The position numbers and the translations under genes are program-made. Source: Glandiceps talaboti (taxonomy: Eukaryota > Hemichordata > Enteropneusta > Spengelidae). From it: 64,000 nt of DNA. The DNA lies in contig NC_135559.1 of NCBI RefSeq assembly GCF_964340395.1, forward strand, positions 3,375,001-3,439,000. Reading direction: 5' to 3'. The notes beneath the pieces are model-generated. The model saw nothing but the letters and a program-made list of their open reading frames with translations. It was not told the DNA's origin and ran no database searches. This document shows positions 1 to 15,348 of this stretch, piece after piece (the stretch's first letter is position 1; each line of letters opens with the position of its first letter).

Positions 1-63
1 AGCTGTCTGGCGCTGATACCCGGAATTTATCCTGAGTTTCACATGCGAACGTTCCGTAGTCAT
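1..63 (-). CDS. Possible first coding exon of a divergent gene (partial)
   Basis: On the minus strand an ATG at 63-61 sits in a good context (GCCAAAATGA) and opens a frame that stays open for 21 codons to the window edge, beginning MTTERSHVKL. I do not recognise the protein. The stretch contains several CpGs, like the RagA promoter next to it, and would make a head-to-head pair with RagA whose starts are about 415 bp apart. Twenty-one open codons are weak evidence alone; it may be 5' untranslated or intergenic sequence. An earlier minus-strand ATG near 146 (ATGGCGACTTGA) stops after three codons and would be an upstream ORF. Confidence 0.25.
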   Translation of the reverse strand, partial: MTTERSHVKLRINSGYQRQTA

Positions 64-477
64 TTTGGCATCTAATTACGTCTGGGAAGCAAAAACTTCG
101 AGGAGGAAACTTCACCTTCAGACTTCGACTTCAAGTCGCCATTTTCAAAAATACTCCCTAGGTGTGCCAAAATCAATGGTGGGGTAACTTTTGCATATTT
201 TTCATTTAGAAATGCTTCAAGGGACTACAATGCAAGTTAAATGATTAATTGCAAGTTTATTGCGCTTATTTTTTCGAGAATACCTGCACATCTAAGACCT
301 ATCCATAAATATATAATTTATTATCTTGGCTTAGGGAGTAAAATTCACAGGAAGCATTGCATCTTGGGAAAATAGGAGCAATAATCACATGACAGTCTGT
401 GCGTCCAGATTGACATTACATCAACAAGTTCGAGTCTACCGACAACAGCGATCGTCTCTGGTTAATTCCTCATCAAA
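1..477. promoter_or_regulatory. RagA promoter / 5' leader, possibly bidirectional
   Basis: This stretch precedes the RagA start and has more CpG than most of the window, as does 480-1050, which fits an unmethylated promoter. Visible sites are a YY1-type core (AAAATGGCG on the minus strand, about 134-146) and TCACATGAC at 385-393, a match to the MiT/TFE E-box consensus TCAYRTGA about 85 bp before the ATG. No clear TATA box is placed relative to either gene. The transcription start cannot be fixed from sequence alone. Confidence 0.4.
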
Positions 478-7370
<6,893 letters not shown>

Positions 7371-7606
7371 GTGATTGGATGGACCAAACAGTACTTGAAT
7401 CATGAGTAGCTGCTTAAGATTACATACCGCCCTCAAGTGTCAGTATGGCAGTAATACATACAGAAGATGAAGTGTTGAGCATTTATATTTTCATGTAACA
7501 ACCCAAGTGTGTTCAATGTTATGTACAATATTAATGCAATGTAACGCCCTGAGTGCGCTCCCCTGATACATACATTTTCATGTACCAACATGGATGTGTT
7601 AAATTG

Positions 7607-7882
7607 TAACACCCTGGGTGCATTCAGTGTAACACACTGGTTGCATTCAGTGTAACACCCTGGGTGCATTCAATGTAACACCATGGGTGCATTCAATGTA
7701 ACACCCTGGATGCATTCAATGTAACACCCTGGGTGCATTCAATGTAACACCATGGGTGCATTCAATGTAACACCCTGGGTGCATTCAATGTAACACCATG
7801 GGTGCATTCAATGTAACACCCTGGGTGCATTCAATGTAACACCATGGGTGCATTCAATGTAACACCATGGGCATGTTCAAAA
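7607..7882 (+). repeat. 23-bp minisatellite, about 12 units
   Basis: The unit is TAACACCCTGGGTGCATTC plus AATG. Two variants, CCCTGG and CCATGG, alternate through much of the array, giving a partial 46-bp dimer structure. The first two units carry CAGTG instead of CAATG, and the last unit is degraded. The array lies in the presumed RagA 3' UTR. Confidence 0.95.
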
Positions 7883-8775
7883 GGCAAAACACCAGTGAAC
7901 AGTTCAAGAGACCTAAACCAACAAATGGCTACATACTACAATGTAGTTTAGTAATTTATCTTGCCCTATGGTAAAGAGAATTTGTTTACTTGAGTATACC
8001 TCCATTTTGTCTTTCACATACAGTAGCGTTCATCAAGGAAGCGAGCCACTGTGACGTAATGGTGACAAAACGTTTTGTCTCTTAAACGCAACCCTTGTTT
8101 GATTGAAATGTCGCCCTCTAGAGGCACTTTAATGAGATGACTTATTTTAATTTTCATGCTGCACAGTGAAATGCCATAACTGAAATGTTTAATTTTCATC
8201 TTTCACATCAGAAATGTACTCATTCAGTTGATGTTTAACCTTTAACATTTCAAAACTGTAACACTAGAGGGCATTGTCTATTTAAAAGTGTATTTCACAT
8301 TCAACAGTAGGTACAAAGAATACGTAATGTATTTGTTCACTTGTATTTTCCATGGACTATATTAGTATAGTTTCAGACATTCCTGATTCTAGTTTATTCT
8401 TTGCTGACTTTATTTTGAGAAGAGTCCAAGATTTACAGGTTATTTTAGTATTTCATTTACGCTTCACTAGACTAAGTTTATTTCTTGTGGAAAAGATACC
8501 TTTTGTAATGTCTACAATGAATAGGAAAACTTCCAAGCCTCCTTCATATAAAATTTGACACTTTTATGCATTCATATTTGATCTTTAAATTATTACAAGG
8601 CTGGGGGAGGTGGGGAGGGGGTTTGATGTGAATTTGTGAAATAAAAAGTAATATGGAAATGTCTGTGAAGGTATTTTTCAAACAAATTTCATTACTTTTC
8701 CTTTCTTTCTATCGTAATCATATTCTGTTATGAAATGTACAACTCTGTAAAATCAGACAATTTTTTTTTGAAATG

Positions 8776-8781
8776 AATAAA
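8776..8781 (+). promoter_or_regulatory. Polyadenylation signal AATAAA (RagA)
   Basis: A consensus hexamer about 1.4 kb after the RagA stop, followed by T-rich and GT-containing sequence. A competing AATAAA lies at 8640-8645. Confidence 0.5.
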
Positions 8782-9032
8782 ACTTTTATTTCTTTTTTGA
8801 GTACGATTTTGATGTGTACTGCGGTAGTATTTTGTAAATGAGTATATACACTTTTATATAGCAATCACTCAAACACATTCAAACTTATTTTATACAGAAA
8901 AGTCACTCAAGACTGCATAGTATGGCTGATATTTCTTTCTTAATTTTGAATGCTGATATGTTTAACCAGTCAGGCCAAAACTCATTGCAGGCCAGTTCAA
9001 CCGTCTGGCTATGACCATGGAAGTATGTATTG

Positions 9033-9194
9033 AACACATATTGCCTGGCCTATATTCGGGCTATAGCACCCGTTTATTACACCCGAGGGACTGTGAGTTA
9101 CCAGAATCACATGCATGTGATTCTGGTAACTCACAGTCACGAGGGGGTAATGAACGGGTGCTATAGCCCGAATATAGGCCGGGCAATATGTGTT
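9033..9194. repeat. Long near-perfect palindrome (foldback element), about 81-bp arms
   Basis: Arms run from AACACATATTGCC at 9033 to the mirror GGCAATATGTGTT ending at 9194, centred on ATGCAT at 9111-9116. Inner parts such as GGGCTATAGCACCCG and ACTGTGAGTTACCAGAATCA match their mirror exactly or almost so, with no loop. This is probably a young foldback transposon or MITE; no clear target-site duplication was seen. Short TIR-like sequences around 9010 and 9410 suggest it may be the core of a larger element of about 400 bp. Confidence 0.9.
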
Positions 9195-9278
9195 TTGTAA
9201 TATACCTCGTGCTGTGAACTCGCGGTGGCTGACGACATCGTCAGAAGCTGCGATTTTGACCTGCTGTGAGCGTGCGGT

Positions 9279-9353
9279 GGTCACGTGACCATGTAAAAGT
9301 TGATGGAACTATTTCCCTAGGGAAATAGTCATTCTATTTTCCTATCACGTGAC
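9279..9353. promoter_or_regulatory. CACGTG palindromes, CLEAR-type
   Basis: GGTCACGTGACC at 9279-9290 contains GTCACGTGAC, the exact CLEAR (TFEB/MiT) consensus, and ATCACGTGAC at 9344-9353 differs by one base. Between them is a perfect 22-bp palindrome centred on CCCTAGGG (9308-9329). The block may belong to the foldback element next to it. Confidence 0.45.
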
Positions 9354-10960
9354 TGATTCTAGCGAATCATGGCACGGCATTATCACTCGGTGTATTATAA
9401 ACTTCCATATGCCATGACCTAGTAAACAGCGTCCCCAACGTTCATACATATAAATTCTGTAATGAACATAATAGCATTTACAGTAACGATTACTTCGTGT
9501 CAGAAATATGTATGGTTCCCACCTGTACATTTCCCACCTCTTTCATGTATCATCCATCATACCCCTTCTCTTGCTCTCTGAAGGCCAGTGACATTTAAAG
9601 TGATCAGAGATCATTGCAATATCGTGTTCAATAAACCCTATAACACAGTAAACAGCTCTCCCTCCCCTGATGAAGAAAGTCAGTTGTGATTTGGCAAACT
9701 CTGGCAATTGTTTTGTATGAATTGAGTCAAAGTATTGAGAATATAGATCTACATAAATCAAATGTCTACACACACAAACACACACACAGGTACACACAAG
9801 CTGTTATGATGAGGTAACACCATGATGACTACTATGCAGGTAAGCGTGCCAAATGCCAATATAGTGTCTACAATGAATAGCTCCCTCAATCTAAGGAGAA
9901 ACACCTAATGTGAATCAATTCATGGATGGCTACCTTTAAATACAGCTGATTTGACAAAATAGTAAAAGAACGAAAATGTTTACCTAGATATGGTTAGATT
10001 ATTAGTATTGGTTTCAAAGTTGTTCTCCAAGTTCACTACACTTGTGGAAGTGTATAGTAAAAGTATTTGAAGATTGTAGGACCAAATTGGATACTGATAA
10101 GCAGTCAATTGATTTGCCACAATGAATAGACAATTAACTTTATACAAGGAGTCGTCTACTTTTCCTTCTCTCCAGAGATATATGTTCATCAATTTTGTGT
10201 TTGAATAAGTTCATGTAAATACATACAAATGATACCTATGAACAAATGCACATATTCAAAGTTGAATTATTTTCTATCGTAGCAGCCATATCATACAAAA
10301 ATACATTGGATAGTGTTACAAGACAAGGCAACTACCAAGTGTGTGCACCCTGGTGTTTACTGATGATATCACCTCTCAGTAACAAACATGTTACACTTTT
10401 TAAACTTTTGCAATGGATCAAGTTACATACAAGGACTTGACACACGTTTTACATTTTTTTTACACAAAAAAGTGTAGTACAGTTACTTTAGTAATTAAAA
10501 ATCCAAGATAAATACCCAATTCTCATCTGTAAGGCCTCTATAAAAAGAGACACATAACAGCTATAAATCGTAGACATTTGAAGATATTCTCTCTAACATC
10601 TATGCTACAACATACCAATATAAGAACTCAAACTGATGAAGACAAATTGAAACATTTGGTGGGATATAAAGTGGTTTTGTTTATTAATAAAACAAGTCAA
10701 AGAACACTTTAAATGAATACAGTAACTATTTCGACTGACTGGTCCACTTCAACTAGAATCTGTTAAGGTAAATGGCATAAACAAACGTACCACTGAAACA
10801 AAAGCAGTAGCACTTATACATTAATACAGACATACAGGAGTTTATTGGAATTTCTTGGTCAAATAAAATGGCCACCCTTGTTCTTGTTCTATCTATCTAT
10901 CTACTACATTGTATTTCCTAACTAAACAAACGTGCCTTTTACATTTCTTTTTTTTTTCAG

Positions 10961-11083
10961 TTCTCTGGAGATAATAGTATACAGGGTTGGCTCAAACAGA
11001 ATTGGAAAACGGTTACAAAGAGCACTTTCGAAAAACTGTTCAACAAATCGTACCCTTTTGACTATTTTATGTCTGCATTGTGA
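10961..11083 (+). CDS. Candidate alternative terminal exon (low confidence)
   Basis: A strong acceptor (eleven-T tract then CAG at 10958-10960) opens a 41-codon frame reading FSGDNSIQGWLKQNWKTV and ending FDYFMSAL, TGA at 11081. If spliced from the internal donor in RagA exon 8 (after 7355), phase 0 fits both sides and would replace the VRGQ tail. A second frame from 10962 is also open for 45 codons, which weakens the case. I recognise no homologue. Confidence 0.2.
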   Translation, partial: FSGDNSIQGWLKQNWKTVTKSTFEKLFNKSYPFDYFMSAL

Positions 11084-11124
11084 TGTACAGAAGTGAACAA
11101 CTTGTTCATATACCCAGAAAGTGA

Positions 11125-11218
11125 TGACATCATACTGCAGTGCAATACACTAAAATTTCTGATATCACAGCACTATTTGATGACATCACATATTAATACA
11201 CAGATACTGTTGACATCA
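11125..11218 (+). promoter_or_regulatory. Cluster of three TGACATCA sites
   Basis: Exact TGACATCA occurs at 11125-11132, 11181-11188 and 11211-11218. The octamer is one base from a CRE (TGACGTCA) and is what CpG decay of a CRE would give. Function is not established. Confidence 0.4.
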
Positions 11219-14199
11219 TATCACAGATCTCTTTGCTATAAAAGTCAATGGGGAGAAATAGAAACACCCCTAAAATTGCTTGAATAGAATGTTCCATTGA
11301 ATACAACTTAAAGTACTTTAGGAACCTTATAAACATATAGGGGTAAAACAATTTGAGAGCTCAACTGGCCACTGTCTTTTTTTCAAAGTCAATATCACAG
11401 GAAATGACCAAAAAGATGCTTTTTGCTTCATCAGTCTCCAGTCACAAAATATAAATGAAATTTACATAAATTAGAATAAATGAATAAGTAACATGATATG
11501 ATTTAGGGATGCTTATTTGCATACCAACACCCACATGTTTATATCTGTAATGAAATCTGCATATTCATCAGATAATTTACATAATTTGAATATTTTTTTA
11601 ATTTACTTTGAATAATAAGTCCTTACAGTGAACCTCTGATCAGACATTTCTGATGCAATAAATTACAGGCGGGAAATAAGCCTCACATACGGGAAATATT
11701 TTTAATTTTCTACGACCATGAATCACATAAACTCCCCTTGGGCCAGCTGAACGGAAACAAATGTCGTACAGTATAATCTAGACTAAATATCGACAAAGAT
11801 CATACAGAATAAAAAACATGCAAATATGAAAGCTGTAGAGGAGAAAAAAGAAGCTAAAAATAAAACACCTGAATTGAATACAAATTCTAGACTTTCTCCT
11901 GGCAGTTTAGCTACGACCATGATTGGGCTGAAGACTCAATAATTTCTTTTATACTTAAAAAAAACTGTTTATATACATACAAAAAAAAAACATACCTTGC
12001 TATTATTCTAAAGTTCAAGCTGATTATGACGGTGAAAAACTTGAAAATAACAACGTGATTCCTATTTTACTCTACAATGGTATTGGTATCTACATAACAT
12101 CTTTATATATGCTGACGAAAGAGTCTTGTTACATCTACCATGGCCTTCATTTATCAACTTTAAGTTACAATTTACATGCGTCTTTCTCACCATTTTTATA
12201 CGTCTAACTTTTTTTGGTTTGGTTTTTGGTATTTCAGTAATTCTAGTTGCATAAGCACATCCTGGAAGATTAGAAATATTCTGTACAAATGTTAACATAA
12301 TGATGGATTTTAATGACGTATTTGAGCTGTTTGTTAGTTTCACTTGAAAATCTGATAATGAATGCCAGGGGCCATATTGAATCACCGGATAGCCAAATTG
12401 AATTCTGGGTAAAAAATCCTCCAAAATGGCTTCTTGTGACACACGTCTTAGATAATTCAAATCTGACAAATGATGAAACTTTCATGAACCATTTCCGTCT
12501 TCCATACTTTCTATGCAATAATTTAGGCTATTATTTTAAAAGAATCACAATTTTTACTATTTTTTTATATAAAAAGAACCCAAGTGCAGCACTTAATACG
12601 ATGGTAATTCTACTATATACAGGTCCAACAGCAATGTTGGAAACAACACATTATCCAGTAACAACACTTTTCTCTGAAATATCTGCTGACATGATCTTTT
12701 CAACGAACATCAAATTTGTGCTAAAACACTTCATATGAGGCCAACTCTGCTTACCTTACAAATTCTTTCAAAGCAAAGTTTCAAGTACGCAGACCCCTTT
12801 TGATTAATTTGTCACTAGAAATTTGAGTTTTTATATAATGTTTGTAATAATACGAGTTATTTTTATTTTGTCATTCTTACTTTTAAAAAAAAAATCCAAG
12901 CTGCCTTACCAACCATTCATCTTTCCTTTTCTCTCCGTGCATTTTATGGAATGATTTTCTGACCTACGGATATATATTTTTTCTTCTTCAAATTTTGTAA
13001 TTTTAAGTATGACGATGAGAGGAACATAAAATTTTCTTCTTCTTAAAATATGGACAAAGAAATAACCCTGAGCAGCATGACAAATCATAACACAATGTGG
13101 CAATAATACAAAAATAGATGAACATATTTATCTAAAATGACAACACAGAGGTATGTAAACATAATTCAATGTTAATTATTTCGAAGATTTTTAATTCAAA
13201 TCACAAATCTCGATTGAATTATTTGTTTTCCTTAAATTAAGTATTCTGGCATAAGACCATCTGATGTATGTAGTTTGTGGCTGGCCCTAAAAAACTGACA
13301 ACATACAAAGTTTAAAATACTCTTTCTTACTTACTGTATTACTGAAGCCTGTTGAAAATGATATATTATCACTAAAAACATTCTCTCAACTAAAATCCTT
13401 ATCCTATGCACATTAACTGTTTCACTTTCACATAAAATGGTATACACAAGACACTCTCCACTCAACTTTGTACTTCGGTGTAAATACACACTTGATATAT
13501 TAAAACCAGACAATGCATTTTCATGTATATACTCATTTCTATAAACAGCGCCCCCAAACAGTGACACAACTGTGCAATGAGACAGCGCCCTCTGTTGATG
13601 ACTCCTTCAGTGTTTGAATACCTTAACAATTCACTTTACTGTCACCACTAAATGTTGTAAATGTGATATACTCTTGAAGTAATTTGTGTTTTCACCACAA
13701 CTTTTCATTGAGTATTTGCTGATTCACACAAGAGCAAGAACTGTTCAGATTTTCAGTCTGTATGACATCATTTTACAAGCTTCAAGAAGTGAATGGTCTC
13801 CACCTAAATCTCAATCATGTGATCAAATAATGAGAATTGGTGAGAGTTTGTTCTTACAATCTGACCTTTAACCTTTGGATGTCATCATTATACTTCCACA
13901 CTTTCAAACACGACTAATAAATTTGGAACAGTCACAATTTTTTGAAAACTCTTTTCCAGCATGTGTCAGGGTCAAGAAATTTAGCATTAATATCCAACAA
14001 ATGCTGGTGTTTGATCTTTGACCTCTGACTGGATTTGGATTTGAAGTGATTTTTAAAATTTGTGACCAAATGTGATGAAAATGTGAACATGAAATGTAAA
14101 AGTTTGATATCCACTATGTGGTATATTTATACTACACAACCAGATGAAATGTACATGCAACAATGATCTTTAAAACAAGCTCTTCACATAAACCAAATA

Positions 14200-14349
14200 C
14201 ACCTTTTCATAAACACTGCCCTCTTGTGGCACAAATAAGTGGTGGCAAGTCATGCTAGTTTCAAGACTATAAGTAATGATAAATGAATGTTTCCCCAACC
14301 TAAAACATAGCAACATTGCCTCACTAGAGGGCACACTTATGAAAAGGTG
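14200..14349. mobile_element. 150-bp MITE with 13-bp TIRs and TA target-site duplication
   Basis: The left end CACCTTTTCATAA and right end TTATGAAAAGGTG are exact inverted repeats flanked by TA at 14198-14199 and 14350-14351. Similarity continues inward to TGCCCTCTTGTGG against the inverse of CTCACTAGAGGGCA, giving about 36-bp arms. The TA duplication fits a Tc1/mariner-mobilised non-autonomous element. There is no coding capacity. Confidence 0.85.
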
Positions 14350-14556
14350 TATTGGGAAGGGATTTCCATTTTTGTAAATCGAGATAAAAACATCAATAAA
14401 AGTAACAGAACAGGTTCCTTTGCCAATGTTTGCTGCTCAAATGATACAGGCACTCACTGTTTCCACATACATAATTCTGATTCAACTTACTAGTATACAT
14501 TATTGAGTCATACCACAAACATCTACAATGGATAACGTCTAATTTTGGCAAATATG

Positions 14557-14793
14557 TATTTGCAACATGGTCAGTGAGTGACTACATAATAGATATGGTT
14601 GTTAAAATCAGGTCCATGTTTCTGACCTCTGGTATTTAACCTTTGAACCCTAGCCTAAAATGTTGGGGTATTTGCAACATGGTCAGTGACTCGAGTGAGT
14701 GACTCTACATAATAGATATGGTTGTTAAAATCAGGTCCATGTTTTCTGACCTCTGGTCTTTAACCTTTGAACCCTAGCCTAAATTGTTTGGTA
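14557..14793 (+). repeat. Tandem duplication, about 112 and 125 bp
   Basis: Copies starting TATTTGCAACATGGTCAGTG at 14557 and 14669 share ATAGATATGGTTGTTAAAAT and the ending TTTGAACCCTAGCCTAAA. The second copy has a small insertion (GACTCGAGT). Divergence is low. Confidence 0.95.
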
Positions 14794-15007
14794 CACTGAG
14801 ATCTAGTGTGCTAGGCATATTTGGTGACATTTACCACAACAAAATATCTTTATTGTTTGTCTTATTCGTTTTTATATTGCATATTTCACAGTGTAGACTA
14901 AGCAATTATTTGAAATCACCCCAGTACATGCTATCTCCAAGTTCTGGTGAAGTACTTCACCAAACAGATGATGACATAAAAAATACATCATTATACACAG
15001 AAATTGA

Positions 15008-15114
15008 TGATGTCATCATATTTCACACACAAAACATGATGACATGATCATACTCATAACAAAGCTTGATACTGATGATGTCATTCAGTGGCATTGCAAG
15101 ATTGGATGACATCA
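15008..15114. promoter_or_regulatory. Cluster of TGATGTCA/TGACATCA sites beside the glypican stop
   Basis: Exact sites lie at 15008-15015, 15076-15083 and 15107-15114, with near matches at 14972 and 15040. They would be in the glypican 3' UTR or just past the gene. Their nature is unknown; they could be bZIP sites or remnants of a simple GATGAT-type repeat. Confidence 0.35.
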
Positions 15115-15139
15115 TCAATTATCGTGTACTACAAGTCAG

Positions 15140-15348
15140 CTAACATGCAATATAGTGATATATTGACAAAATTGTACACAACAATAACGAAATTGTTTGC
15201 ATATGAAGTAGCGAGGCAGAACCACCTTTGTTGGGAGGAGTAGGTCGGTATATAACATCTTTCTCCGTGGCCTTTACTATGATTCCCCTATTTGGTTCGT
15301 TTGGTTGGTCACCGCTTCCTCCACTACCTGAACCACTGAAATCATACA
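15140..15348 (-). CDS. GPC4/6-like: Glypican last exon: GAG attachment site and GPI signal
   Basis: The acceptor is TTCTCTTGCAG (AG at 15350-15349), and the stop TAG is at 15142-15140. It encodes [20 protein letters not shown], with four Ser-Gly dipeptides for heparan sulphate, then a short linker, a likely omega-site region (NKGGSAS) and the hydrophobic tail [17 protein letters not shown]. The linker lacks the Cys pair that vertebrate GPC4/6 carry just after the glycosaminoglycan site. Confidence 0.93.

Larger units (their letters stand above)
7371..8800 (+). other. RagA 3' UTR and polyadenylation region
   Basis: AATAAA hexamers occur at 8640-8645 and 8776-8781, the second followed by T-rich and GTGT-type sequence. 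The inferred 3' UTR of about 1.3-1.4 kb holds a 23-bp minisatellite and a G-rich run near 8602-8622. Small open frames here show no coding character. Confidence 0.5.
8801..15139. other. Intergenic region between RagA and glypican 3' ends
   Basis: No convincing coding exon was found in about 6.3 kb. It holds a long foldback (9033-9194), CACGTG palindromes, a candidate terminal exon (10961-11083), TGACATCA clusters (11125-11218 and 15008-15114), a MITE (14200-14349) and a tandem duplication (14557-14793). The lower part may be glypican 3' UTR; a minus-strand AATAAA lies at 14854-14849, but the true end is not fixed. Confidence 0.6.

Noticed and set aside
422-435. GTTCGAGTC as a tRNA B box
   Set aside because: No A box or acceptor-stem pairing at the right distance.
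7607-7882. Regular direct repeats considered as a CRISPR array
   Set aside because: Units are contiguous with no unique spacers, in a eukaryotic 3' UTR.
8352-8558. 68-codon plus-strand frame after RagA
   Set aside because: Falls in the inferred 3' UTR before the polyadenylation signal and has no coding signature.
12062-12738. Overlapping 135- and 141-codon frames on opposite strands
   Set aside because: AT-rich, no family resemblance, no splice context, mutually exclusive; ordinary intergenic noise.
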